64,000 nt of DNA from Auriscalpium vulgare (lineage: Eukaryota > Basidiomycota > Agaricomycetes > Russulales > Auriscalpiaceae), in NCBI GenBank assembly GCA_019915015.1, contig JAHBBC010000034.1, forward strand, positions 1 through 64,000, given 5' to 3'. A program made the position numbers and the translations under genes. This document shows, piece after piece, positions 23,420 through 35,678 of this stretch; the first letter of the stretch is position 1; each line of letters opens with the position of its first letter. The notes below the pieces were generated by a model that saw only the letters and a list, made by a program, of their open reading frames with translations, was not told where the DNA came from and did no database searches.

Positions 23420-24724
23420 ATGCCCTCACGCATCCTCGCGTCGCCGGACCATGGCACCATCAACCTTCAGATCTTTCGTTTGGAAACGAGCGACGTCCCC
23501 AGCGACCTTCGTCATCTCGCCAACGTCAACCGCCGTATGTTTCGCGCCACCGCCTTCAAGCACCTGAAGCCAATCTGTGAGCTGAGTGGCGACGGACTTA
23601 TCAAACCATGTCATGATTGCGTGAAGTGTACGTCGCACGTGTATCTTTCTCCAGGTAACGCTGACCGAAACCTACGGCTATCATCGGGCGCTGTTCATGA
23701 TTCGTAGGCGGATCGAACGTCAGCACTGGAGCGATAAGACCAAAGCCCTATGCCGTCAAAATCCATTGGCCCGATGAACGTAGAACCAGCGAGGTTGAAT
23801 TTATCCAGGAAGCACGGAAGGTCATTCGCAGCGTCAAGCTTCAGAAGCTCGGACTCGAGAAACATCTTCCAACCATCTTCGGCTTCGAAGATTATTACTC
23901 TTCGGAAGTGAAGGAGATCCAGCAGACGCTCGATATCCATTCGAGTGGCTCTAGTCACCGTATACTTCGCGTAATCGTCTTCAAAATGCTGCAGCCGATC
24001 CGTGAGCTGCGCGGCCGTGAATTCGTGAAAGCGTGGTTCGATTGTGTAAAGTGTACGTCGGCACTTTCAAATCATATATCCGAATCACGCTGACTTATAT
24101 ATAGGCCATTATCATCTATGGAAAAACGGCGTTCAACACAGAGACCCTAGCCTTTCCAACCTCACGTACTGCAAGAATTCGGACGACGTCGTTTGCGGTG
24201 TTCTCAACGATTGGGATCTGGGCATCATCGAGAGACAACCAAACACCCACAATTACCTGGAACGCTCCGGCACCATCCCCTTCATGCCCCTCGCGCTACT
24301 CAATTCCGAGTACTGGGATGGAAAGATCGCGAGGACCTACTATCACGACCTGGAGTCGTTCATCTGGGTCCTCGTCTTTGAGTTCCTCAGCTTCGGCAAA
24401 GACGGGGAGAGGCTCAAGAAAGGTCCGTGGCCAGCCGATGCGTGGGAAACTGGAGACTATGAGACATGCAGAAAAGAGAAGCGGGACTTTGTGTCAGATG
24501 GCATGGAGAAGGAAGGCATCGCGAAGGCTTGGAAGGATGAGTGGCCACTAGCATATAACCTTCTCAACCTCACCGCAGTAGCCTGGGCCAACCGACAGAC
24601 CACCAAACCAGCGATCGTCCTTCCTGGGGCTAAGCACGTCCCAGTCATTGACACCACATCGGATGATGCCTATTACGAGAAAGTTATCTACCTCATGAAA
24701 TATTTCCGATATCCAATGCAGTGA
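23420..24724 (+). CDS. FunK1-like kinase copy C, three exons
   Basis: Exons 23420-23627, 23708-24052 and 24105-24724 are joined by phase-1 introns of 80 and 52 bp. Exon 1 encodes MPSRILASPDHGTINLQ ... CHDCVK. Exon 2 encodes an N-lobe with PYAVKIHWPDERRTSEVEF, then KHLPTIFGFEDYYSSEVKE and RILRVIVFKMLQPIRELRG ... FDCVK. Exon 3 encodes HYHLWKNGVQHRDPSLSNL, NDWDLGII, SGTIPFMPLALLN and ESFIWVLVFEFLSF, ending FRYPMQ. HRD and a DWD triad are present, but no Gly-rich loop is visible. It is much shorter than typical FunK1 proteins. Exon 1 and the end of exon 2 are homologous to each other, so the protein carries a duplicated segment. Confidence 0.7.
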
Positions 24725-25057
24725 CTCCACCCAATGCAATACCCACTCCACACCGATTTAGGCCTGAGGTTTCGCGTGGCAATGATCGGCCTCGAGGCTC
24801 GAGTCGTCAACCTTTCCTGCCGACACCCTGACCGCGCGTATACAGCGTGGCAGGTCCACGCGCACGGCTACCTATCCACTTCACGCGGCCGTCGGTCGCG
24901 TTATTTATCGCTGCTGCATCGCCTTCGCTCAGGCTCTCGCCCGACAGCACCATCTGCCAGCACCGTCTCTCGACAGCACTGCCGCCACGCACCACGCACC
25001 TGTCCCCGCTACTGCACCCACGACAATTTCCACCGCGCTTTCACGTCCTCGCTGTAC

Positions 25058-26365
25058 ATGCCCTCACGCATCCTCGCGTCGCCGGACCATGGCACCATCA
25101 ACCTTCAGATCTTTCGTTTGGAAACGAGCGACGTCCCCAGCGACCTTCGTCATCTCCCCAACGTCGACCGCCGTATGTTTCGCGCCACCGCCTTCAAGCA
25201 CCTGAAGCCAATCTGTGAGCTGAGTGGCGACGGACTTATCAAACCATGTCATGATTGCGTGAAGTGTACGTCCGAGTCGCACGTGTATCTTTCTCCAGGT
25301 AACGCTGACCGAAACCTATGGCTATCATAGGGCGTTGTCCGCAATTCGTAGGCGGATCGAACGTCAGCACTGGGGTGATGAGACCAAAGCCCTATGCCGT
25401 CAAAATCCATTGGCCCGATGAACGTAGAACCAGCGAGGTTGAATTTATCCAGGAAGCACGGAAGGTCATTCGCAGCGTCAAGCTTCAGAAGCTCGGACTC
25501 GAGAAACATCTTCCAACCATCTTCGGCTTCGAAGATTATTACTCTTCGGAAGTGAAGGAGATCCAGCAGACGCTCGATATCCATTCGAGTGGCTCTAGTC
25601 ACCGTATACTTCGCGTAATCGTCTTCAAAATGCTGCAGCCGATCCGTGAGCTGCGCGGCCGCGAATTCGTGAAAGCGTGGTTCGATTGTGTAAAGTGTAC
25701 GTCGGCACTTTCAAATCATATATCCGAATCACGCTGACTTATATATAGGCCATTATCATCTATGGAAAAACGGCGTTCAACACAGAGACCCTAGCCTTTC
25801 CAACCTCACGTACTGCAAGAATTCGGACGACGTCGTTTGCGGTGTTCTCAACGATTGGGATCTGGGCATCATCGAAGGACAACCAAACACCCACAAGTAC
25901 CTGGAACGCTCCGGCACCATCTCCTTCATGCCGCTCGCGCTACTCGACTCCGAGTACTGGGATGGAGATATCGAGAGGACCTACTGTCAAGACCTGGAGT
26001 CGTTCGTCTGGGTCCTCGTCTTTGAGTTCCTCAGCTTCGGCGGAGACGGGGGGAGGCTCAAGAAAGGTCCGTGGCCAGCCGACGCGTGGGAAATAGGAGA
26101 CTATGAGAAATGCTTCGGGGAGAAGTTGGCCTTTCTGATAGATGGCATGAAAGAGAAGAACATCGCGGAGGCTTGGAAGGATGCCTGGCCACTAGCGCGT
26201 AACCTTCTCAAGGTCACCGCAGGAGCGTGGGTCAGCCGACAGATCGGCTATCAAGACCTCGACATCGACGACTCGGACCAGCCCGTCATTGTCACTACAT
26301 CGGATGAGGCCTATTACAAGAAAGTTGTCTACCTCATGAAACGTTTCCGCTATGCAACGCAGTGA
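25058..26365 (+). CDS. FunK1-like kinase copy D, three exons, near-twin of C
   Basis: Exons 25058-25265, 25352-25696 and 25749-26365 have the same splice phases as copy C. Exons 1 and 2 are almost identical to C. Exon 3 diverges after about 150 bases, with a different C-terminal insert (YQDLDIDDSDQPVIV), but ends in the same way (FRYATQ). It keeps PYAVKIHWP, QHRDPSLSNL and NDWDLGII. The promoter block at 24,765-25,057 also matches those before B and C. The near identity points to a recent tandem duplication. Full kinase activity is doubtful for the same reason as in C. Confidence 0.7.
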
Positions 26366-27571
26366 CTCCACGCAATGCAATACCCACTCCACACCGATTT
26401 GTACTTTTTTCTGGCATGCAGGTAGATTTTGATTGAATTACGCGTACCTTCAGGACATGGACCGCATCGTCGATGCGCATTCTACTATTAAGTATATGAT
26501 ATCTAGCATACAGGTCTCGTACATACAGACATAGACAAATGAGAAGCCTAGATCGTGCGCGTATCATCTCCACGCAGACGAGACCTCGCGACTCGGGCAG
26601 GATATAATGTGCAGATGCCGGCTGAGCTCACTCAGGGCCTCCGACCTGCCTCCGACCTCGATCACGGAGCTCAACTCGCAGTCTAAAATCGCCCAACCAC
26701 CCCGCCGACAGTGCGCTGCGCCGCCAGCGCGCACCGGTGCTGTCTCGCGGTCCCTCGTCATCGTTAACCGTGGACTGCGCCGCCAGCTGCCGTACGTGCG
26801 GGCGTCCGCACCGTGTCGTGGACTGGTTCTTGAAGGCCGCTGCGGCACTGCGGGAGCGGACGGGTGGCAGGACTGTTGTGTCATGTGGCAGTTCAAGTCG
26901 CGGCGCTGGCGAGAAGAGGGTGAGCGTGACGGCAGGGCTGAGAGAAGTAGAACACGGACCGGTCGCAGTCACAGGCCTCGCAGGCCACCACATTGCTCCG
27001 TCTTGAAGCACGGCCGTCCTGTATTTGCGAGGGAGCGCGGGCTTGGGACCGAAGCTCTGCGTTGCGAATTAGTGGTGACGGGGCGGGCGAGACGGAATAG
27101 GACACGTACTGGGATCGCAAGGAGGCACAACGGACGCGTAGCAAATGGATGTGGCTTTGTGCTTGCTGGGTTGTGCGGCTTTTCGGACGGTGCGGGTGCG
27201 GGCGCTGCGGACAGGAGCGTGGCGCAGGCGACGCGGTTTAGCTGGGCGTGGTGCGGCTCAGCGGGCGGTTGAGCTGAAGCAGACCCTTATGAAAACCCTG
27301 CGATGCAGACGGGCGTTGGGAAAATGCTCGTGGGTGGTCATGTGAGCGAGTAGATGAGAGATGCCAGAGGAGTGCAGCACGATCGCGAGATGCAGGCCTG
27401 GAGCAAGCATCGGCCCGGCTCCGGTCCGACGCGACTTCCGGTCGGAGACGTCGCATCCTTGCTTCAATCGACCGTGCTGCCTGCTTCCTCGATGCTTTCT
27501 CCAGCATCTCTTTCCCCATGAGTTGGCACATCTCTCTCCTTGCAAGTCGGGACTGATGCCTTCAGGAGAGG
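26366..27571. repeat. spacer repeat R2 of the kinase array
   Basis: The first ~117 bases repeat the 3' flank of copy B (20,251-20,374) almost exactly. From about 26,680 to 27,360 it matches R1 and R3 with deletions. No gene is supported. Confidence 0.6.
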
Positions 27572-28288
27572 ACCGCCGAGCAAGATCTCTAAGCTGAGCG
27601 GCGACGGATTTGTAGCAGCCTGGCACGACTGTGTGAAGGGTACGTAGTGCCTCGCTTTGTCCTGAGTCACGCTGACCCTTACCTAGGTCATTATGGCCTG
27701 TGGAAAGAGGGCATTCGTCACAAAGATCCCAACCTGTCGAATCTCACGTACTGAGAGGAGGGCAGCGTCGTTAACGGCGTCCTCAACGACTGGGACCTGG
27801 CCAACGTCGATGGAGACAGCACCCACGCGCGCCAAGAGCGCATGGGCACCATAACCTTCATGCCCCTCGAGCTCCTCTGCGAGCAATATTGGCGGGGAGA
27901 GATCGCGAGGACCTACTAGCACGACCTGGAATGTTTCATCTGGATTCTCGCCTATGTCGTCGTCAGCTACCATAAAGGCAAAAAGAAGTCCACGGGCCCT
28001 GCTGACAAGTGGATCACTGGGGACTATCATCAGTGCCACATGGTGAAGGTGGATTTCCTCCGCGCCCGCCTCGCCATATTGAACCAGAATCCTCCTCAAG
28101 ATTGGACCTCGCAGTGGCAACCACTCTATAAGCTGCTTTTGTGGGTTCATAGTCGCGATAGCCAAAGAGTCTTTGCGAAGCTCGGTTTGAAGCCGGATGA
28201 AGGGGACAAGGACGATGATGTTTACGGTACCTGCATCGACATCTACGACAAATGGGAGGAGACCGCAGGATCACAGTCCGGGCAGTGA
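27572..28288 (+). pseudogene. FunK1-like kinase copy F, 5' truncated and stop-riddled
   Basis: The homology starts abruptly at about 27,572 inside exon 1 (ISKLSGDGFVAAWHDCVK). After the intron, exon 2 reads HYGLWKEGIRHKDPNLSNL and then an in-frame TGA (TY-stop) near 27,753, with a further TAG near 27,917. The 3' part is open (LNQNPPQDWTSQWQPLYKL) to 28,288. Like E it has HKD in the catalytic loop. It is clearly a dead copy. Confidence 0.75.
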
Positions 28289-29619
28289 CCGTTGGCGATC
28301 CTTGACTCAGTTTGCGATGCGGGATCAAGGTGCATTTTAAAAATATTGTGGATCGTTCGCGTATGCTGAGATGTGGATTCTGCGCAGCACAATCAGAGCC
28401 TGCAGTACTCTCCGGATCGACTGAAGATTCGTCTTCGCTAGTCGAGCATAGAGAACATCCGCGCCTGACAGGTGGTGTCGATCGACCAATGCAGTGTATG
28501 CCGGAATATCACCGAACGTTATCAATTATTTGGCCGGGTATATCAGGTCTCAGAAATGTTACTCAAAGCATATTCTGTCCAGGTGTATGTGCTCTGAGTC
28601 CGCCCATATGCGGGCTACAGGGCAAGCAGGCGCTTAGAGAGACCTGCGATGCAGACGGGCGTCGGGCCAACGAGGAAGAGTCGCGCGTGCGGCGTTCGAC
28701 ACTCGTGGGCGTGAGGTTTACGGTGGCGTTAGCGAGTAAATGAGAGATACTGGAGCAGACTTCTGCGCACCGTCCGTCCGAGCAGGTTCGACCGTGTCGC
28801 CCCCGTTTCACAGTGCCGTGGGCAGCCCGGGCCGGGCCTCAGCGCACGCGACACTGCGCCATCAAGACCGCGCAGCTGCCAGATGAGTGGAGGAGGGCGG
28901 TCGTTGGCGGTCTGTCACAGCGACGAGCGATATATGAGTGCAATGTGAGTGCAGCAAGCGCGAGATGCAGTGGCGAGGAGGAACTTAAGAGCCGCCGCAG
29001 TCATCGGCCCGAGACTTCCGGTCGGAGGCGCGCCCAACCGCCGACAGCCTTGCAGTTGCCTCCCTTTGCCTCCCCTCGCACACACAAATTGGTGGAAAAC
29101 CAAAGCAAATACATACATCCCCCCACGTGCTCAGACTCAATGCAGATATCCTCGCGCATGTTCATCTCTTTTGCCATGAATCGGCACCACTTCCTTGTCG
29201 CAAACCCCGCAAGCCGGACCTGCCTGGTCCTGATGCCTCGACGAGCAGATCGCCGAGCAAGCGATAGTACTGGGCTGGTGCCCCTCCATGGAGACTCCGT
29301 GAAGGCATGTTGCTGTCAGTATCATGGCTATTCGAATACTCAACTCAGACGCAGCATCGTACACGCGTGTCGGACCATGTTCTGCAATTGCTGTCGAAAC
29401 TGTGCTGCCACGCGCACACGGCGAGGCTGCCAACTTGAACCCTCGTCCACCATCGCCAACACACGTCTACGTCTCCCCGCTCTCCTTACAGTAAGCCGCC
29501 GCCGGGTGCGTTGCACATTAGCTGCATTGCTTGCATACTAACTCGCTCTCGACTGACAGCAACATACTTACTACGCCTCGCCGTGCGCCTGCCAAGAACT
29601 CTGACTGCTCGCGCCGCAC
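28289..29619. repeat. spacer repeat R4 with an inverted segment
   Basis: About 28,340-28,510 matches the reverse complement of about 60,200-60,390. From about 28,630 the block matches R1 and R3 in the direct orientation, down to the leader region of copy G. No protein-coding gene is supported. Confidence 0.6.
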
Positions 29620-30528
29620 ATGCCCTCGCGCATCCTCACGTCGCCGCCGCTCCACGGCGGCGCCATCGGCTACTCTCATATGGAGACGGGCGACATCTGT
29701 GATGTCCTTCGTCCTCTCCCGAACGTCACTCGCCGCATGTATCACATCATTGCCTTCAAGCGGCCGAAGCCGATCTCTAAGCTGAGCGGCGACGAATTTG
29801 TAGCAGCATGGCTTGACTGCGTGAAGTGTACGTCGCGCTTGGAATGATTTCTGATTCACGCTGACAGGTACCTAGGTCACTATCGTTTGTGGAGAAAGGG
29901 CATCCAACACAGAGATCCCAGCCTGTCCAACCTCATGTACTACAAGAAGGACGACGAAGTTTATGGTGTTCTCAACAACTGGGACCTGGCCAACGTCAAA
30001 GGAAAAGACGATGACCACGCGCACCTAGAGCGCACGGGCACCATACCCTTCATGCCCCTCGAGCTCCTCTCCGATAAATATTGGCTGGGGAAGATCACGA
30101 GGACCTACTGGCACGACCTCGAATCTTTCATCTGGATTCTCGCCTATGTCGTCATCACCTACCAGAACGGCGAGAAGGTCAAGGGGGGGGAAGCCGACGC
30201 GTGGATCACTGGGGACTATATTCAGTGCTGTGAAAAGAAGTGGAGATTCCTCAGCGATCCCCTCATCGATTTGAACCAGGACCCTCCTGAGGGTTGGACC
30301 GAGCAGTGGCCACTAACGTATATGCTTCTTGAATTCGTGCAACTGCGCGAATTCCAACGCCTCAATCCGAACGTGATTGTGGCACAGGAACAGCCGCCCA
30401 TGGAAGAGGAAGTTGAGGGCTTGGATGACAAAGATGTGTTTGAGGCACAGGTACAGAAAGAGGAAGTTGAGTTGTATGGTAGATTCAACGGCATCGGGAA
30501 GAAGGGGGCCCCAAACTTGTGGAAGTGA
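29620..30528 (+). CDS. FunK1-like kinase copy G, two exons
   Basis: Exon 1 is 29620-29827 (MPSRILTSPPLHGGAIGYSH ... WLDCVK), the intron is 29828-29875 (48 bp), and exon 2 is 29876-30528. Exon 2 contains HYRLWRKGIQHRDPSLSNL, NNWDLANVKG, TGTIPFMPLELLSD and ESFIWILAYVV, then an acidic tail rich in Glu and Gln before GIGKKGAPNLWK. HRD is intact, but the N-lobe cassette exon found in B-D is absent, so the ATP-binding half is missing. The frame is uninterrupted. It may be a pseudokinase fragment or a regulatory protein, and expression is unknown. Confidence 0.65.
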
Positions 30529-30713
30529 CCGTATTTATCTAGACAGTATTCCTGGTTCCGTCTAGGGACTAGGTCTTCAGAGCACAGTGGCCTCGCCTTT
30601 TATGGCAATCACACCTTGTGAGCGTGATGTGAGCGTGACGTGAGCCTGTGATGGTTGCGTGATGGCGCCCCGCGTGCCCCTTTCGTGTTGCTTTCATCGC
30701 TGCTTTCTACATC
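30529..30713. other. boundary between kinase array and Helitron
   Basis: 185 bp without a gene, holding short GTGAGCGTGA-like direct repeats near 30,620-30,650. The left Helitron terminus (5'-TC) should lie in or near here, but I could not pin it. Confidence 0.3.
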
Positions 30714-32411
30714 ATGCTTAAAAGACGCCCTTCTCCGGACATTTTTTCGCGAGTTGTTCGAACTCGAGTGGACGAAGAGAGTTGTTCATGCACTGAAGGT
30801 ACGGGCTTGCGTATGAGGGAATACGTCTCTGATTTTTCTTAGAATATCTCACCCCTGTGCTGTCGAGCGGTGGGCCGATCCTCATGTCCGAGGATGAGCC
30901 CGAGTTGCTCGAGTTTTTGTCTTTTGATTCTCGCGTCTGTCGGCGCTGTGGTATGTGGGAAAAACGGCCGGCGGGTTTATGCTGAACTTGCCTAGGTGTC
31001 GTGCGGAGGTCTGTACTCGGCGCCGACAACGATACTATCGGTGCTCGCGGACTTGACGTCAACGGCTCGTCGTACGCAGGCTTTGCCGCGAGCCGGTGTG
31101 AGGTTGACGCCGGCGAGACGACTGTGTTCTCTGCGTTGCCTCCTCGTGCTTGCTCAATTACCGAGCCAATTGTGGTCGATTCCGGGCCGTCAGGTTAGTC
31201 ACCGCTGTTTCTTGCTCGCATATCTTCAATTTCGGAGCAGAGAAACAAACGGTTGGTTCGCTGCCCGGGAATTGCGTCCTTGACGAGCAACGCGGGCCTA
31301 TCGTGGCCGATTTTGGGCCGTCAGGTCAGTGACCAGTTTTTATTGCTTGCATTTTCTTAAATTTTGTTGCAGGGAGTCAACTGCATGGTGACGTCCGCCC
31401 GCAAGTTTTACCTGGTAATTCTACATTCTTTGCAAGTCATGAAGTGCTGACGAAGTCATATAGATATTCGCGAAAGCGCGGCGCGCGCGCCTTTCGTTGC
31501 AACATCCTCGGCGGCGAGTTCAGGTCCGTGTCCGTATTATGAGGACCTAATCTTTCTCTGACGTTTCTCATTCTCGTACGCTTGCCCCGCATCGCTTGAT
31601 CAGCCATGGATGTCTATCACCTAGTTCCTGATGATGTCGCTGTCGATGATTTCTCGTCTTCGTCTTCATTCCGGCCTGTGACTATACAGCAGCTTAACCA
31701 GTGGTATGACTTTCATGGCGTCATCGTAGATCGGTATAATGGTATTCCTGCCGAGGAGAATGTTATTGATGTTCTAGTGCCGGCGCTTCATCGGATAATA
31801 CAGGGGTTCTTTCGATGGCGACGGGACGATCTCTGCAAAATTTTACGTGCGCATGGTATAGCTATGCGAACTCGGTGGACCATCAAGCAATTGAAAACGG
31901 AGCTCTTGGAGAATCATCTGTGCACTGCGGCTTGCAAGTCAGTTCACTACCTGTTTAAACAGCGGACTCGGATGATTACCAGCGGGCCGGTCTTCGAGGT
32001 AAACCCTTTTGCGGCGACCGTAAATTCCTTTCATGGCGGTAGCTCAATGGGTGCTTTTGCCGTGTCCGAAGGACCTGAAAGTGGTGTACATCATGCTCGG
32101 GATAGAATACGCGACCGAATCGCGGCGATGAGCGCGATGGACAATGCCGATAACAGCTTCCCGCCGGCGCCAGATCCCACACTTCGTGAGGATGTTATTC
32201 GTGAGTTTCAAGCATTTATTGACGATCGTCGGTGGGTGTACAAGCCGTGCGCAGTGTGCGGCCAGAAACGATTCCCGTACGAGCTTTCGCGGACGCCTTT
32301 AGAAAATATCTCTCTAGAATTGCTCCAAAACGATGACATACCTTTTCATCTTTGGCCGGTCAGCTATGATTTCCAGTTGTACTCGAAAGCGTTTCTTTGC
32401 AGTGGTGGAAT
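30714..32411 (+). CDS. Helitron Rep-helicase gene, 5' part (exons 1-7)
   Basis: Seven exons join in one frame with phase-1 introns throughout: 30714-30798, 30843-30950, 30996-31193, 31241-31324, 31373-31414, 31464-31523 and 31604 onward. The start is MLKRRPSPDIFSR. Exons 3 and 4 end in similar peptides (VVDSGPSG and VADFGPSG), suggesting exon duplication. Exon 7 opens MDVYHLVPDD, carries WTIKQLKTELLENHLC (SAP-like) and a Cys pair in YKPCAVCGQKRFPYELS. At 32411 the frame is interrupted by a DNA transposon. The Helitron frame resumes at 35750, and removing the insert plus one AAT target copy joins GGT GGA AT|G TAT in frame. It encodes the N-terminal extension of the Helitron protein. Confidence 0.75.
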
Positions 32412-32479
32412 AGGGGAGCTCAGAGTAGACCGTTTTCGTTTCCGTTTCGTTTTCAAACGCCTTTCGTTTTCGATTCGGC
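32412..32479 (+). repeat. left terminal inverted repeat
   Basis: 68 bases identical to the reverse complement of 35679-35746. The interior is rich in GTTTTCGTTTCCGTTT-like sequence. Identity ends sharply at GATTCGGC. Confidence 0.92.
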
Positions 32480-32564
32480 GCCCCGGCGTGATATTACATA
32501 ATGTCACTCAATCTACGCCGCTGCGCGACACCGCCGCCATTGCTTTCGAGCTCTTCCACCAGCC

Positions 32565-33843
32565 ATGGCCCGTGCTACCTACCACGATGAGATTATCGAC
32601 GCATACATCACATATATGGCTATCCAGATGGCACTCATGCCTCCATCTTCAGCCACAGCTATGATGGAGCAGCTCCAACGCGATAGCTCAATCCTTCACA
32701 CCATCCTATCCTCCCGCTACATCAAACCCCGTCCTCCGTCGTTAAAGCCGGCAATCTCCAGCTTGCATGGGAGTATGCACAGGATCCTGCCCATCACCAC
32801 CGCTTTATCAACATGCTCCGTGTCTCTCCCACGTCTTCGACACTATCTTGGCCTCATCGAGGGTCATCCGTATTCCAGAACAACTCGAACACCCCGCAGG
32901 AGGATATCCGAACGCAATTAGCGGTGACCCTGTACCGTATGGGTCGCTATGGCAATGGCGCATCTCTCGAGGATATCAGCCGTGCAGCGGGCTGTTCAGA
33001 GGGCGCTGTGGAGCTATACACGGAGAGATGTCAGGAGGCGCTGATGTCCTTGCATGGGATGTTTGTACGGCCGCTAACAGAGGAGGAGAAAGAGGTCGAG
33101 AAAAGGTGGATTGATGAGCAGCTTGGTTTCACGGGATCCACCTGGAGGGAGGGATGGGTGATGTACGACGGGACAATTGTTGTCTGTACAGTCGCCCCGG
33201 CCTCGACGGTGACGCTTACTACACAAGGAAGTGCAAATATGGGTTCAACGTCCAGGTATGCTGGATATCTTCTAATAGCTCCTGACTGAAATATCTGTAC
33301 ACGATTGGCAATACACCGTCGAATCTACGAATCGTTGACTATTCGCTGGCATGACCGGTTCTGCTCATGATGCATCTGCATTTGAGCATACTGCAGCTGT
33401 CAAGCATACCGACTGGTTCTTCAGAGGTGACGAGTTTGCATGGGGTGACTCTGCGTACCCTGTCAGCTCGCGGACCATCCGTTCACAAGAAACCAGCGTC
33501 GTTAGACCGCTCAAATGCCTTATTCGACAAACACGTAGCTCGCCTACGCGTTCGCTCTGACACACCATGGGTGCACTCAAGGGCCGATGGCAATCCCTTC
33601 GTGGCTTACGGCTCAATATCGTTACAATCGGGACCATATACGAGCGTGTCGGTGGATTTCATGTTGCATCATCTTGCACAACGCAGTGCTCGACATCGAA
33701 GATGGGCGAGTGGGACAAGCTTTGCGACTTGGCACTCACGTGCTCAAGAGGACGATAGGGGGGAGCCAGATGATCCTATAGATGATGATATCACAGAGGA
33801 TGATGATTGCGAGGCTAGGAGACGTGGCCTTGTGCAGAAATAG
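32565..33843 (+). pseudogene. Harbinger-type DDE transposase, frameshifted
   Basis: The pieces match basidiomycete DDE_Tnp_4 transposases: YRMGRYGNGASLEDISRAAG, then WVMYDGTIVV (first catalytic Asp), PGLDGDAYYTRKCKYGFNV, a 3' part with TGSAHDASAFEHT, EFAWGDSAYPV (second Asp), VHKKPAS, MGALKGRWQSLRGLRLNI. The frame slips at about 33,186, 33,347, 33,485 and 33,558. The last slip falls within the R-V-R-S-E-H motif and hits the third catalytic residue. A normal intron donor sits at about 33,256. With four shifts the protein cannot be made. The element-specific second gene (Myb/SANT partner) was not recognised. Confidence 0.8.
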
Positions 33844-35678
33844 TAGCCGCTAACGAGCAGGACTTGTATAAATGAACAAGATTAAATCTGAGATTGTAAA
33901 GAGTAAGAGAGATATAATCAGAAAGAGAAAGGACTGTGTAGCATAAATGAGAGGCTGCAGTTAGAAGGGACAAAGCAAAATGATCAGACTAAGCCTCGCT
34001 CCAACTCGTCTGAACCACAGATGATCCTCGTCCAAGATCTCTGTCCAACTGGCTCTCATCCCAGGGAGGACTATTTTCTCTCTGGCTTGTCATCTCGCTC
34101 TCGGCTCATCATCCGGAGGTGTCGATGCGCGCGGCAGAGATGAAGGCGTCGATGCAGCGGTTGACATAGAGCCCGTGCGTGAGATGGAACGAGCGGGCGT
34201 AGCGGCGGCGACAACAGAGGAGGATTATGAAGGCGCGAATATTTTCACGGAGATCTTGAAGCTGCAGCTGAAGGTCATCGTCAAGTGCTCGACTTGCGGC
34301 GATACTCATCGTTCGTCCACAAGCCAATCTGCAGCTCACGAAAGAGGCGGTCGTGGCGATCGCGAGCGTCTTGGCGAAGACTATTCATGTCATCGCGCAG
34401 CCTGTCGACAGCTTTGCGGATGTTTCTTCCTTTGAACGCAAAGCTACGCCGCCACAGAATTAGTCCACGTGCATACCAACAACTAGTATACTTACTCGAT
34501 GGACTCCTTCAGTATGTCTGAATGCCGGTGCGTGACGTGGGCTTGAAGCGACCCTCAAGCTCTCCAGCTTCTCTTCCGACAGGTGTGCGGGAGTCTTCTT
34601 TCGCACTTGCTTGCGACGAGGGCGGCACGCGGTTCTCTGGGAGTGTGTGGCGTCTGCGGTGGCGATCCGGGGCCGGGTGCGGTCGCAGAAGAGTCTTGCG
34701 CGAGAGGCGCCGGGCCATGTGAACGCGTAGGACGTGGTCTATGTCCTCTTTGCGCGGTTGCCGCACAGGTGGCGCGTCGTCGGGAGGCTGATAGTGCACT
34801 GTGCGGTGACCGTCCGGACCAACCCCAGTCGTGATGATGATCGGGTTTTCATTTGGGCGGGTGGCAAGGATCGCGTGAATTCGGGGGAAGACAGCGAACT
34901 CGGCCTCGATCTCCTCTGCACAGATGTGTTAGCCTCCAGCGTGCTCATCGGAGATCACAAAATGAACTTACGCCAGATATTCTTGTGGCGTGCATCGGTA
35001 TCCTCGGATGGGCCATCTGGCCCTATGTAGCAGACCAAATACTCATCTGGACCATCGTCGGCATCACATGTGTCGACGATGGCCTCATTCCCAGTGAGGA
35101 CACCTCCACCCGTGCACTTAATGCGCCGAACCTGGAGTGATAGGTGATGCGTAGCCTACACAAGCCTGTGAGCACGTATGAGGCATCCAATAAGGGTATG
35201 ACATACTGATTTATTTTCCCGAGCACCTTGCTCCCAGATGACGACAATCCGATGTCCGGAGCATCCTTCCAGAGGATGCGAGCAAGCCGCTGCCCGCTGC
35301 GACCTTACTTTCCCGCTTTCTCTTGGAAAGATGTCAGTAACAAAGCCAGATGATGCGTGGGCCACCTGCATACCTCCCACGCTTGTTACCAACATAACCT
35401 GCGATTTTGCGGCTGTTCGAGCTCCGTGATGAGCTGCAGGAGCAGCTCATTTGGCTTCTATTTGTGCCCCAGCTGATGTTCTCCTCACGGGATTTCTTGC
35501 CGAGCTGTCTCAGGCTGGTCGGAGTCGAGCGGCCGCGTTTCCGGGCATTAGAGAGTAGGAGAGTGAGATTAAGGAGGTATCGCGAGGGAATGAGTGTGTG
35601 AGACACGAAGACGGCCGCACAACGCGAGCGTCACCTAAAGTCACACGATTGTCACACATCGGGTCACTTATGCCGCGG
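33844..35678. other. right interior of the Harbinger element
   Basis: No recognisable gene. Short open frames exist on both strands. On the minus strand, 35,600-35,150 has Ser/Arg-rich and other stretches that might be remnants of the partner (DNA-binding) gene usual in Harbinger elements, but no motif supports this. Confidence 0.35.
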
